DNA of 64,000 nt from Actinoplanes sp. TBRC 11911 (GTDB taxonomy: Bacteria > Actinomycetota > Actinomycetes > Mycobacteriales > Micromonosporaceae), in NCBI RefSeq assembly GCF_012933445.1, contig NZ_JABBNC010000008.1:186001-250000 (forward strand), read 5' to 3'. The translations under genes were made by a program, and so were the position numbers. Positions 1 through 7,735 of the stretch are shown here, piece by piece (position 1 is the stretch's first letter; each line of letters opens with the position of its first letter). Under the pieces are notes generated by a model. The model made no database searches. It was not told the origin of the DNA and worked only from the letters and a program-made list of their open reading frames with translations.

Positions 1-192
1 CAGCCCGTTCTCGGCCGCGGCCCGCACGATCGAGCCGACCTCGTCGGCGTTCTGCGGGAAGGCGACCGCGGCGGCGAGTAGGTCGGTGCTGGCCGCCCAG
101 ACGGTACGGGCCTCGTCATACCCGTCGTCGCCGGGCAAATACACGGAAGCGGCAGCCTTGCGCAAGGCAGCCGCCGCGTTCTCGTTGCTCAT
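1..192 (-). CDS. FAD-binding oxidoreductase, N-terminal part (cut by window edge)
   Basis: The first 64 residues read from an ATG at 192 on the minus strand and run off the left edge. The visible part (starting MSNENAAAALRKAAASVYLP, then a GDDGYDEARTVW stretch and FPQNADEVGSIVRAA) matches the start of the FAD_binding_4 (PCMH-type) fold in berberine-bridge and 6-hydroxynicotine oxidase-like enzymes, where the segment before the flavin-attachment loop has the pattern LPGDxxYDxAR. The flavin-linking His/Cys residues lie outside the window, so covalent or non-covalent FAD cannot be judged. It is divergent from the TetR-type gene at 313 with about 120 bp between them, which makes it a plausible target of that regulator. 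Family assignment is fairly firm; substrate unknown. Confidence 0.7.
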   Translation of the reverse strand, partial: MSNENAAAALRKAAASVYLPGDDGYDEARTVWAASTDLLAAAVAFPQNADEVGSIVRAAAENGL

Positions 193-298
193 CTTCGAGA
201 CTCTCTTGCCGTGATGGGTTGCCGCCCCACCCATGACCGACGGATGCGGCCTCGCTGTGTTCAGCGAAGTGACATAGGTCGCTGTTCGTGCGACGCAG

Positions 299-312
299 TA
301 CATTGACTAACC
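299..312 (+). promoter_or_regulatory. -10-like box for a leaderless transcript of the TetR-fusion gene
   Basis: A TACATT hexamer at 299-304 lies 8 nt before the GTG at 313, the spacing expected when transcription starts at the initiation codon. No convincing -35 box is visible. Confidence 0.3.
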
Positions 313-1350
313 GTGGTCGAGCAATCGCGCGGGGGGCGGCCCAGGGTTCCGGGGCTGGACGCCGCCATCATGAAGGCGACCCGGCGGCTGCTGGCCCAGC
401 GCGGGTACGCCCAGGTCACCATCGCCGACGTCGCGACCGAGGCGGGGGTCACCCGGCCCACGATCTACCGGCGGTGGCCGGGCAAACTGCAACTCGTCTC
501 GGACGCGCTCGAGTTCGGGCTGGCCGCCTCGCAGGCCGCGTTCGCGGAGGCGGAGACGTTCACCGAGCCGTTCGACCGGTTCCGGCAGGCGGTTCAGCAC
601 ATCGATCCGTGCTTCGTGAACCCGGACGCGCTCGCTCTGCAGGGCAACTTCATGGGTGAAACGGACCGGACGCCCGAGCTCATGGACCTGCTGACGACCC
701 ACGCGGTCGAGCCGCGCGTCAGCATCCTCGAGAAGCTGCTCCGCGAACTCCAGGACGACGGCGTGATCCGCGCGGACGTCGACTGCCGCACGGTCACGAC
801 GCTGTGTTTCGGCAGCTTCTTCGGCGCCCATCTGCGCGGCGAGCGGGACCATCGCGCGCTGGACCATCGCACCGCTCTCCTGCGGCACAGCCTGACGGTG
901 CTCGACGAGATCAAGGACCGTACTCCCGGCAAAGCGGTCGAGGAGTGGTTGAACAGGGCTTACGGACCCGGTTCGGCGACCTATTGGAACCTGGCCGCGG
1001 CGATCACCCGCGGGGTCGAGGACGGCTGGGCCGCCGACGAAGAGGTCGACGGGCCGCATTACCGCCGCAGCCTGATCCTGGAGCCGAGCGCGCAGACCCA
1101 CTACTTCAGCCTCAACGCGGTCTACATCAACAGCCGCGCCGTCCTGCGTGGGCAGCGCCACATGCATCCGTACGGCGAGATCAACCTGATCGTCCCGATC
1201 TCGCCGCGCGCGCAGATCGCCGGGCCGCTCGGGTGGCGCGGCTGCGGCTGGACGGCGCCGGGGCCGGGCAGCGCGCACGCGGCCGAGGTGAAGGACGGCG
1301 CGCTGATCCTGCTGGTCTACCTGCCGGCCGGGCGGGTGTCGTACGGCTGA
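313..1350 (+). CDS. TetR-family regulator fused to a C-terminal cupin-like (DUF4863/PnbB-like) domain
   Basis: A 345-residue protein in two parts. Residues about 12-60 form a TetR helix-turn-helix (VTIADVATEAGV, then TRPTIYRRWPGK), followed by a TetR C-terminal helical domain to about residue 200. Normal TetR proteins end there. The remaining ~140 residues contain HMHPYGEINLIVPI, GWRGCGW, a GPGSAHAAEV stretch and LILLVYLPAG, which resembles the cupin-like DUF4863 family that includes 4-hydroxylaminobenzoate lyase PnbB (family recall, not a search). The fusion suggests a regulator that carries its own ligand-binding or catalytic module. The downstream SRPBCC and DsbA-fold genes follow closely, and a flavin oxidase diverges. 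GTG start at 313 with no Shine-Dalgarno, consistent with the leaderless promoter. The HTH call is secure; the C-terminal call is moderate. Confidence 0.72.
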   Translation: MVEQSRGGRPRVPGLDAAIMKATRRLLAQRGYAQVTIADVATEAGVTRPTIYRRWPGKLQLVSDALEFGLAASQAAFAEAETFTEPFDRFRQAVQHIDPCFVNPDALALQGNFMGETDRTPELMDLLTTHAVEPRVSILEKLLRELQDDGVIRADVDCRTVTTLCFGSFFGAHLRGERDHRALDHRTALLRHSLTVLDEIKDRTPGKAVEEWLNRAYGPGSATYWNLAAAITRGVEDGWAADEEVDGPHYRRSLILEPSAQTHYFSLNAVYINSRAVLRGQRHMHPYGEINLIVPISPRAQIAGPLGWRGCGWTAPGPGSAHAAEVKDGALILLVYLPAGRVSYG

Positions 1351-1405
1351 GGTCACCCGCGTCACATCCCGGATAACCAGCACGCACCAGGGAAAACGTC
1401 AACTT

Positions 1406-1861
1406 GTGAACGCACGGTTTCTGCGCTCGATGATCGCGCCGCCGCCCGCCACGCACCAGGTGGTGATCCACCGCCCGGTCGACGAGGTGTACGCGTTCTG
1501 CCGCGACCTGACCAACGTGGCCCGCTACGTGGGCGACGTCGACCGCGTCGAGCAGCTGTCGGACAAGGCCTATCGGTGGCACATCACCCCGTACGGACTG
1601 AGCATGACCGTCGTGGTGACCGGGGAGCAGCCGCCGCAACTCCTCCGGTATGCCACGCGCGGCCCGGTGCGCGGCGTCTGGGAATTCCACTTCATCTCCG
1701 ACCGGCCGGGGCTCACGCTGGTCCGCGAGCAGCTGCAGATCCCGCTCGGCGGTCCCGGCCGGCTCGCGCTGGCGCTCGCCGGGAAGTTTCCGGATGCCGA
1801 GGTGCGCGACAACCTCGGCCGCATGAAGACATTGCTCGACCCCGCGAAGGAAACTGAGTGA
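1406..1861 (+). CDS. SRPBCC-family protein (START/polyketide cyclase-like)
   Basis: A 151-residue protein with the helix-grip pattern of SRPBCC proteins: an N-terminal strand with HRPVDEVYAFCRDLTN, a central HITPYGLSMTVVVTGEQPP region and a long C-terminal helix after RLALALAGKFPDAEVRDNL. Members bind hydrophobic ligands or act as aromatases/cyclases. I see no catalytic motif that would fix a reaction. Start chosen is the GTG at 1406; an internal ATG at 1430 would give a protein eight residues shorter. The stop overlaps the next gene's GTG by 4 bp (GTGA at 1858-1861), so translation is probably coupled with the DsbA-like gene, and both probably belong with the TetR-fusion gene. Confidence 0.7.
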   Translation: MNARFLRSMIAPPPATHQVVIHRPVDEVYAFCRDLTNVARYVGDVDRVEQLSDKAYRWHITPYGLSMTVVVTGEQPPQLLRYATRGPVRGVWEFHFISDRPGLTLVREQLQIPLGGPGRLALALAGKFPDAEVRDNLGRMKTLLDPAKETE

Positions 1862-2427
1862 CCGCCGGCCCGATCGTGCACTGGTTCGATTTCATCTGCC
1901 CGTTCTGTTACATCGCCCAGGACCGCAACCGGATCCTGCGGTCGTCCGGCCACAAGCTGGTCGAGTTGCCGTTGCAGATCCATCCCGAGATCGGCCCGGG
2001 CGGTGCCGCGGCCCCTTCGCGCGATGGCGGGATGTATTCGTTCCTGGCCGAGCAGGCCCGGGAGGCCGGCCTGGAACTCGAGTGGTCGTCGAAAATCCCG
2101 TACTCGGCGAACGCCCTCGCCGCGGCCGAACTGGTCCGGACCACGGTTCCCGAGGCCCATCTCGCGTTCACGACAGCGGTGTTCGACGCGTACTTCGCGC
2201 ACGGGCGGGACATCGAGGACCCCGCGGTGATTGCCGAATGCGGTTCGCGGGCGGGCCTGGACCCGTCGTTCGCGTATCCGTCCGCTCCGGACGCGGTGGC
2301 CGGCCTGCTGGCGTACGGCCTGGGCGAGGCCGAACGGCTGGGCGTCAACAGCACCCCGAGCTGGTTGGTCTACGGCCGGGTGGTCGGCGGGTTGTACCCG
2401 CGGGCGGCGTTCGCCGCACTGCCCTGA
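1858..2427 (+). CDS. DsbA-family oxidoreductase / 2-hydroxychromene-2-carboxylate isomerase-like protein
   Basis: A 189-residue thioredoxin-fold protein of the DSBA family (FrnE / 2-hydroxychromene-2-carboxylate isomerase branch). The N-terminus reads WFDFICPFCYIAQDR, with a CPFC redox motif at the first helix. The cis-Pro loop is GVNSTPSWLVYG near residue 160. The family includes cytosolic oxidoreductases and the glutathione-dependent isomerase of naphthalene degradation; a CxxC motif favours a redox enzyme here. There is no signal peptide. Translationally coupled to the SRPBCC gene by a 4-bp overlap. Together with the flavin oxidase and the PnbB-like fusion, the neighbourhood suggests metabolism of an aromatic compound, which is inference. 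Confidence 0.75.
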   Translation: MTAGPIVHWFDFICPFCYIAQDRNRILRSSGHKLVELPLQIHPEIGPGGAAAPSRDGGMYSFLAEQAREAGLELEWSSKIPYSANALAAAELVRTTVPEAHLAFTTAVFDAYFAHGRDIEDPAVIAECGSRAGLDPSFAYPSAPDAVAGLLAYGLGEAERLGVNSTPSWLVYGRVVGGLYPRAAFAALP

Positions 2428-2442
2428 CCGCATCGCGCCGGG

Positions 2443-2870
2443 GTGTGGGGAGCAGCAGCGCCCACATCGGCGCTGGTCCCCACAGCTGGCCCGCCCACGC
2501 CGCGGTGTGGGGAAGCACGACGCCCCCACCGCCGACACGCCCCACACCCCCGCCCACCCCACCGAGGCGTGGGAAAGCACGACGCCCCCACCGCCGACAC
2601 GCCCCACACCCCCGCCCACCCCACCGAGGCGTGGGAAAGCACGACGCCCCCACCGCCGCAGCTCCCCACACCCCCGCCTACCCCACCGAGGTGTCGGGAA
2701 GCATGGCGGCTCGGGTGGGCGGAATTCACACACCGCCGGCCCGTGCGCCGTGGTGTGGGCAAGCGCAGCACCTGGGGCGGGCGGAATCCTCACGGCTGGG
2801 AGCGCGGCTGCCGGAGTGTCGGTGACGCCTGCTGGCCCGCGAGGCGCGTTCGTGGTGTGGGGAGCTGGGG
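2443..2870. repeat. Degenerate 62-bp tandem repeat, about seven copies
   Basis: A GTGTGGGGAAGC-like start recurs at 2443, 2505, 2567, 2629, 2691 and 2753, each exactly 62 bp apart, then near 2816 and 2855 with broken spacing. The units at 2505-2690 are almost identical; outer ones diverge. Each unit has a C-rich centre (runs of CCCCAC and CACCCC). Frames are open here because of base bias, but 62 is not a multiple of three and no frame resembles a protein. The 545-bp gap between the DsbA-like and VWA genes holds nothing else except the VWA promoter. Confidence 0.85.
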
Positions 2871-2958
2871 CATTTGGCGACGGCGTGGAGGTGCGGAGTC
2901 ACGCTGCGGGATCGAGGTCACCCTCCGGGCCGCAGACGACCCCGGGGCGTACACGGCT

Positions 2959-2972
2959 TATGATCTTGCCGC
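2959..2972 (+). promoter_or_regulatory. -10 box TATGAT for a leaderless VWA transcript
   Basis: TATGAT at 2959-2964 lies 8 nt before the GTG at 2973. No -35 match at the usual spacing. Confidence 0.4.
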
Positions 2973-4274
2973 GTGATCCACAAAAGACTGTCCATAATGG
3001 TATTAGCCGGATTGATTGGCCTATCGTGGGTGATAGGCACCGCGCCGGCGTATGCCGATGAGACCACCGCCGAACCGCCGCGCATGGAGCTCGTGCTCGA
3101 CGTGAGCGGGTCCATGCGGGCCGCGGACATCGACGGCGAAACCCGGATCGCGGTGGCCAAGCGCGCGTTCGGCCAGGTCGTCGACGCGTTGCCGGAGACG
3201 ACGCAGCTCGGCATCCGGGTGCTCGGCGCGACCTACGGCGGGGACGACAAGAAGAAGGGCTGCGTCGACACCCAGCAGATCGTCCCGGTCGGCCCGGTGC
3301 AGCAGACCGCCGCCAAAAACGCCATCGCGTCGCTGAAGCCCACCGGTTTCACGCCGATCGGCCTGGCTCTGCGCGAGGCGGCCAAGGATCTGGGCACGGA
3401 GGGCTCGGCGCGGCGCATCGTGCTGATCACCGACGGTGAGGACACCTGTACGCCGCCGGACCCGTGCGAGGTGGCGCGCGAACTGGCCGCGCAGGGCACC
3501 AAGCTGGTCGTGGACACGCTCGGCCTGACCCCGGACGAGAAGACCCGCAAACAGCTGGTCTGCATTTCCACGGCCACCGGCGGCACGTACGCCTCGGCCA
3601 CCAGCGAGCAGGAGCTGACCGACCGGGTGCAGCAACTCGTGGACCGTGCCGCGGTGCCGCCCGCGGTGACGCCCGCGACGGTGACCGGGACCGGGACCTG
3701 CGACAAGGCGCCGGTGCTGACCCCCGGGGTGTACTCCGACCGGGAGAAGATCGGCGAACACCGGTACTACAAGGTGGCGCTGCAGCCGGGACAGGAGCTG
3801 CGGGCGTCCGTCAGTGTCGCGCTGGACCGCCCACTGAACCGCGATTACGGCGTACTGCTGAAAGCGGCGACCACGAACGGCCGTGAGTTGGTCCGGGGTC
3901 TTGATGCCGGCAGCGGCCGGGCCGATGTCGTGTCGGCGGGCCTGCGCTGGTCGGCCTCGGAGACACCGGCCGCATCCGCGTCCACTGATCCGGACGACGG
4001 GCCGCAATGGTCGGACGGCTCGGACGACGACGCCGTCGCCACCGACGTGTGCCTGATCGTGAGCAACTCGTTCGCGTCCGCAACATCGGCCGGCACCCCC
4101 GGCATGCCGCTGGAGCTCAGCATCGACACCGTTGCTGCGTCGCACACGCCGGACGCTCCCGGTCTCGGCCGCGGCTGGCTGCTCCTGCTCGTCCTCGCCG
4201 TCGCCGGCCTGATCGCCGGTGTGCTCGCCGGCTGGCTGACCCGCTGGTGGGTCGCCACCTGGAGGGAGAACTGA
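2973..4274 (+). CDS. Secreted, membrane-anchored von Willebrand factor A domain protein
   Basis: A 433-residue protein. Residues 1-28 form a signal peptide (hydrophobic core, APAYA cleavage-like end). A VWA domain follows with a complete metal-ion site: DVSGS (D43, S45, S47), the Thr in PTGFTPIG and the Asp in TDGEDTC. The middle (about 235-385) is a beta-rich region with Cys pairs, with an acidic stretch (SDDDD-like) near 330. The C-terminus carries one membrane helix (about 400-425) and a short basic tail, giving an extracellular topology. VWA proteins of this shape bind metal and protein or wall ligands. Its TGA shares one base with the ATG of the next gene, so the two are coupled and probably form a complex. 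Confidence 0.8.
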   Translation: MIHKRLSIMVLAGLIGLSWVIGTAPAYADETTAEPPRMELVLDVSGSMRAADIDGETRIAVAKRAFGQVVDALPETTQLGIRVLGATYGGDDKKKGCVDTQQIVPVGPVQQTAAKNAIASLKPTGFTPIGLALREAAKDLGTEGSARRIVLITDGEDTCTPPDPCEVARELAAQGTKLVVDTLGLTPDEKTRKQLVCISTATGGTYASATSEQELTDRVQQLVDRAAVPPAVTPATVTGTGTCDKAPVLTPGVYSDREKIGEHRYYKVALQPGQELRASVSVALDRPLNRDYGVLLKAATTNGRELVRGLDAGSGRADVVSAGLRWSASETPAASASTDPDDGPQWSDGSDDDAVATDVCLIVSNSFASATSAGTPGMPLELSIDTVAASHTPDAPGLGRGWLLLLVLAVAGLIAGVLAGWLTRWWVATWREN

Positions 4275-4996
4275 TGTATCCGGTAATCGCAGCCGCCGCC
4301 CTGTTGCTGGGTTCCACGTCGGGCAGTGCCGGGACGTCGTTCCTGACCGCCGCGGAGGTGGCACCCGACCGTCCCGCGCAGGTCGCGGCGGTCACCGGTG
4401 ACTATCTGTACTGGTCCTTCAGCGCTACGGCGGGTCAGCAGCCGACCGTGTCGGCCGCGGTCACGTTGCCGCCCGCGGCGGACCGGCATGGCGCGCAGGC
4501 GTGGACGATCGAGGTCTTCGACGGCCTGCGCCGCCGGCAGCCCTGCGTGGCCGGTGAGCAGAGCCCGGTGGTGACGGCCGATGCCACGGACGTCACGCTG
4601 GGTTGCAGTCTCCGGCAGGTACGGTCGTGGGCCGAACCGTCGGACGGCGATCCGCTGCCCGGTACGTATTTCGTGCGCCTGTCCTCGACCGAGATGCCCG
4701 AGCAGGATCTGGGCCTGCCGGTGAAGGTGAATCTGTCGCTGGTCGCGCCCAAGGGGGACACGGGCGGTGATCAGGGCACGCTGGCCGCTCCGCTGAACCA
4801 GATCAACCGGCCGGGGTCCGTGGTGGCGGATGCGCCGGCGCCGGAGGCTTCGGCGGCGCCCGAGACGGATTCGTCGTCGTCGTTCCTTCCGGATTTCTCG
4901 TCGCGGTGGATCTGGACCACCGGTGGTGGTGTGCTCGCTGCCGTGGCTGGACTGACGGGGTTCTCGTTCACGCGGCGGCGGGTGCGCCGGGCTTGA
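4274..4996 (+). CDS. Hypothetical exported protein with C-terminal membrane anchor, VWA partner
   Basis: A 240-residue protein starting at the ATG that overlaps the VWA stop (a GGAGGGAG Shine-Dalgarno lies just upstream). It has a short N-terminal signal-like segment, an extracellular beta-rich domain with two Cys residues (QPCVAG and LGCSLR) that may pair, a Ser/Asp linker (SSSSFLPDFSS) and a C-terminal membrane helix followed by RRRVRRA. I do not recognise a family. Domain order copies that of the VWA protein without the VWA module, and the overlap argues that the two act together at the cell surface. A strong terminator follows. Confidence 0.65.
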   Translation: MYPVIAAAALLLGSTSGSAGTSFLTAAEVAPDRPAQVAAVTGDYLYWSFSATAGQQPTVSAAVTLPPAADRHGAQAWTIEVFDGLRRRQPCVAGEQSPVVTADATDVTLGCSLRQVRSWAEPSDGDPLPGTYFVRLSSTEMPEQDLGLPVKVNLSLVAPKGDTGGDQGTLAAPLNQINRPGSVVADAPAPEASAAPETDSSSSFLPDFSSRWIWTTGGGVLAAVAGLTGFSFTRRRVRRA

Positions 4997-5001
4997 GGTT
5001 T

Positions 5002-5033
5002 CGCGCCGCCCCGGAGGAATCCGGGGCGGCGCG
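5002..5033 (+). terminator. Strong hairpin terminator after the VWA pair
   Basis: Perfect 13-bp stem (5002-5014 with 5021-5033, arm CGCGCCGCCCCGG) and a 6-nt loop AGGAAT. It lies 6 bp after the stop at 4996. The next gene therefore needs its own promoter. Confidence 0.75.
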
Positions 5034-5050
5034 CCGGTAAATGTGGGCAC

Positions 5051-5064
5051 TATTGTGCTCGCTC
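5051..5064 (+). promoter_or_regulatory. -10 box TATTGT deciding the start of the acidic membrane protein
   Basis: TATTGT at 5051-5056 lies 8 nt before the GTG at 5065. It overlaps the alternative ATG frame at 5041, which has no ribosome site and abuts the terminator. Confidence 0.4.
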
Positions 5065-5922
5065 GTGGACAAGGTGAAGATCTCGGACACCGGCGAAGAA
5101 TCGGGTGGCGGGACCGAGGTGGCCGATGACAAGGTCGAAGCGTCGGATGAGTCATCCAATGTGGAGACGCCGGTCGATGCCGGGGCTGCGCCGGAGAATC
5201 CGGTGGATGGTGGAACTGCGGCTGAGGTTGAGGTCGATGACGACACCGGCGAGACCGCTGAGGCCGAGCCGAGTGTTGACGATCCCGATGATGTCGAGCC
5301 GAGCGTTGACGATCCCGATGATGTCGAGCCGAGCGTTGACGATCCTGACGATGTCGAGCCGACTGCCGACGATGCCGGCGATGGCGAGGCGGGCGCCGAC
5401 GTCGTTGCTGTCGACGCGGATCGGGCTGATTCTGGTGGGCCGGTTGACGCTGATGAGGCGTGGGAGCCGGACGAGGCCGAATTCGAAGTCGCGGATTATG
5501 AGGCGAGCGACGCCGCCTATGCGCACGCGCCCACCAGCGCCGAGGCCCACCTCGTGGCGGAACATCCGGACGACGCCGGGGCGGGCCGGCGGAGCGAGTT
5601 TCTCTGGTGGCTGCTCACTCCCCTGTCGGTCTTGGTGATCGCTCCCGTGCTCGCCGCCAGCACGTCGTTCCTGGTGGCGCTGAACGACACCGGCTATCCG
5701 GCGATCTGCCGGGACGCGGCCCCGGACAACAGGTGTGAGGAGGTCGTGCTGCGGATGGCGGGGCAGCACACCATCGCATTCGCAATCGGGTGGCTGGCAT
5801 TGTGGGCGTTGCCGTGGCGCCGTAGCGTACGCCCGTACCGGATCGGCCTGGCCATTCTTATCGTGCTGATTCTGCTGGCCGCGCCGCTGCGGCTGCTCGC
5901 GAGCGTCGACTACCACGCCTGA
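5065..5922 (+). CDS. Membrane protein with a long acidic, repeat-bearing cytosolic N-terminus
   Basis: A 285-residue protein if the GTG at 5065 is the start; an ATG at 5041 would add eight residues. The first ~175 residues are very acidic and disordered-looking, with three exact and one diverged copy of the decapeptide VDDPDDVEPS (coding DNA 5275-5394). The rest has about three membrane helices: one after RRSEFLWWLL, one around GQHTIAFAIGWLALWAL and one before the C-terminal DYHA. Two Cys residues lie in the loop between the first helices (PAICRDAAPDNRCEE) and may form an extracytosolic disulfide. No family recognised. Single-gene unit between a terminator and the acyl-AMP ligase promoter. 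Confidence 0.65.
   Translation: MDKVKISDTGEESGGGTEVADDKVEASDESSNVETPVDAGAAPENPVDGGTAAEVEVDDDTGETAEAEPSVDDPDDVEPSVDDPDDVEPSVDDPDDVEPTADDAGDGEAGADVVAVDADRADSGGPVDADEAWEPDEAEFEVADYEASDAAYAHAPTSAEAHLVAEHPDDAGAGRRSEFLWWLLTPLSVLVIAPVLAASTSFLVALNDTGYPAICRDAAPDNRCEEVVLRMAGQHTIAFAIGWLALWALPWRRSVRPYRIGLAILIVLILLAAPLRLLASVDYHA
5275..5394 (+). repeat. In-frame 30-bp tandem repeat encoding VDDPDDVEPS
   Basis: Units start at 5275, 5305 and 5335 with one or two silent changes; a fourth, diverged unit runs to 5394. The near-identical DNA indicates recent slippage or unequal crossover. Confidence 0.85.
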
Positions 5923-5992
5923 CCTTTTCGCTCGGCGTCGAAGGTTATCCACAGAAGAACTTTGGTCGGATGCCCCCGCGAGACGGAGCCCG

Positions 5993-6005
5993 TAGGCTAC
6001 GCAAC
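5993..6005 (+). promoter_or_regulatory. -10 box TAGGCT for a leaderless acyl-AMP ligase transcript
   Basis: TAGGCT at 5993-5998 lies 7 nt before the GTG at 6006. It falls inside the longer reading frame starting at 5970, arguing for the 6006 start. Confidence 0.4.
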
Positions 6006-7643
6006 GTGAGCCAATTCGTCGATGGAGTCGTCGCCACCGCCGCGCGTGCGGCCACCGGGATGGTGACCGGTGAGCCCGGGGTTCCCAGCCGTCGCACGTG
6101 GAGTGAGCTGCATGCTCTTTCCCGGCGTATGGCCGGCGCCCTGGTCGCGGGTGGACTGCGCCCGGGCCAGGCCGTGGCGGTGCTGGCCGGTATGCCCGTC
6201 GAGATCGCGCCGGTCGCGCAGGCGATCTGGCTGGCCGGCGGCAGCATGACGATGTTGCATCAGCCCACCCCACGGACGGATCTGCGCGTCTGGCGCGACG
6301 ACACGCTGCGTGTGCTCCGGATGATCGACGCCCGTGCGGTCGTCGTCGGCGAGCCTTTCGAGGCGATGGTCGAGGTGCTCGAGGCGTACGGGATAAGCAC
6401 CCACCGGCCCGGCGACCTGGCCGCCGGCCCCGACCACCCACCGGTCGAGCCCGACGAGTCGGACGTGGCATTGCTGCAGCTCACGAGCGGTTCGACGGCC
6501 GAGCCCAAGGCCGTGCGGATCACCCACCGCACGCTGTATGCGAACCTGCACGACACGGCGCGGCATCTGCGCTGCGACGAGGCCGGGGTGATGGTGTCCT
6601 GGCTGCCGATGTTCCACGACATGGGCATGGTCGGTTGCCTGCTGTTACCGATGCTCACCGGCATGGAGCTGGTCAGCGTGACGCCCGGTGACTTCCTGCG
6701 ACGCCCGGTGATGTGGGCCGAGCTGATCAGCAAGTACGGCGGCACGATCACCAGCGCCCCGAACTTCGCCTGGGCCGTGCTGGCCCGTCAGATGGCCCGC
6801 CTCGATCCCGGCTCGCTCGATTTGTCCACCTTGACCGTCGCGGCCAACGGCGCCGAGCCGATCGACTCGTCCACCATGAGCGCTTTCCTCGAGCTGGGCG
6901 CCACGTTCGGGCTGCGCCCGGAGGCGGTGAACTGCTGCTACGGCGCCGCCGAGAGCACCCTGGTCATCTCGATGTCGGAGATGACCGACTCGATGCTGCT
7001 CGACGTCGTGGACGCCGCCGAGCTGGAGAAGAACCAGCTGGCCCTCCCCGCGGCGGACGGCGGCAACGTCCGGCGCCTGCCGAAGCTGGGCCGCCCGTTC
7101 CCCACCGTCGAGGTGCGCGTGGTCGACGACGACGGCAAGCCTTTGGACGAGCGCCACGTGGGCCGCATCCAGCTCCGCGGCGACTCGATAACCGACGGCT
7201 ACATCACCCCCGACGGCTACGAGAGCGCCCGCGACGACGAGGGCTGGCTCGACATCGGCGACGAGGGCTACCTGCTGGAGGACGGCCAGATCGTCGTCTG
7301 CGGCCGCCGCAAGGACGTCATCATCATGGGCGGCCGCAACATCTACCCCACCGACATAGAGCGCGCCGCCACCTCGGTCCCCGGCGTCCGCGACGGCAAC
7401 GCGGTGGCAGTCCGCCTTCTACCCGAGGAGGGCGGCCCCCGCGAGTCCTTCGCCCTGCTGGTCGAATCCCGAGCCGCCGGCGACGAGACGGCCGAGGCCC
7501 AGATCCGCCGCGAGGTAACCGCCCGCGTGGTCTCCGAGATCGAAGCCCGCCCGTCCCAGGTCCGCGTCCTCCCCCCAGGCACGCTCCCCAAGACCCCGTC
7601 AGGCAAGCTACGCCGAGCCGCAGCCCGCACCCTCCTCGACTAG
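6006..7643 (+). CDS. Fatty acyl-AMP ligase / long-chain acyl-CoA synthetase-like (ANL superfamily)
   Basis: A 545-residue adenylate-forming enzyme. The P-loop-like motif LLQLTSGSTAEPKAVRITH, the SWLPMFHDMGMVGCLLLP motif typical of fatty acyl-AMP ligases and fatty acyl synthetases, the A5-like NCCYGAAESTLV, the A8-region GDEGYL and the C-terminal catalytic lysine context LPKTPSGKLRRAA are all visible. It activates a fatty acid to an acyl adenylate, which is passed to CoA or an acyl carrier protein. No carrier protein or polyketide synthase lies nearby, so the acceptor is unknown. I prefer GTG 6006 over the upstream ATG 5970 because of the promoter box. A 17-bp tandem repeat follows the stop. 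Confidence 0.85.
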   Translation: MSQFVDGVVATAARAATGMVTGEPGVPSRRTWSELHALSRRMAGALVAGGLRPGQAVAVLAGMPVEIAPVAQAIWLAGGSMTMLHQPTPRTDLRVWRDDTLRVLRMIDARAVVVGEPFEAMVEVLEAYGISTHRPGDLAAGPDHPPVEPDESDVALLQLTSGSTAEPKAVRITHRTLYANLHDTARHLRCDEAGVMVSWLPMFHDMGMVGCLLLPMLTGMELVSVTPGDFLRRPVMWAELISKYGGTITSAPNFAWAVLARQMARLDPGSLDLSTLTVAANGAEPIDSSTMSAFLELGATFGLRPEAVNCCYGAAESTLVISMSEMTDSMLLDVVDAAELEKNQLALPAADGGNVRRLPKLGRPFPTVEVRVVDDDGKPLDERHVGRIQLRGDSITDGYITPDGYESARDDEGWLDIGDEGYLLEDGQIVVCGRRKDVIIMGGRNIYPTDIERAATSVPGVRDGNAVAVRLLPEEGGPRESFALLVESRAAGDETAEAQIRREVTARVVSEIEARPSQVRVLPPGTLPKTPSGKLRRAAARTLLD

Positions 7644-7657
7644 CCGAGTCAGCAGCC

Positions 7658-7722
7658 CCAGGCGAATCAGCCGCCCAGGCGAATCAGCCGCCCAGGCGAA
7701 TCAGCCGCCCAGGCGAATCAGT
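7658..7722. repeat. 17-bp tandem repeat, four copies
   Basis: GGCGAATCAG starts at 7661, 7678, 7695 and 7712, joined by CCGCCCA. A degenerate fifth copy reaches about 7740. It begins 15 bp after the acyl-AMP ligase stop. Confidence 0.85.
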
Positions 7723-7735
7723 GGCCGCAGACGAA

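Noticed and set aside
2443..2870. CRISPR array
   Set aside because: The 62-bp units are contiguous repeats with no unique spacers, and there are no cas genes. The same holds for the arrays at 7658, 8205, 8697 and 62919.
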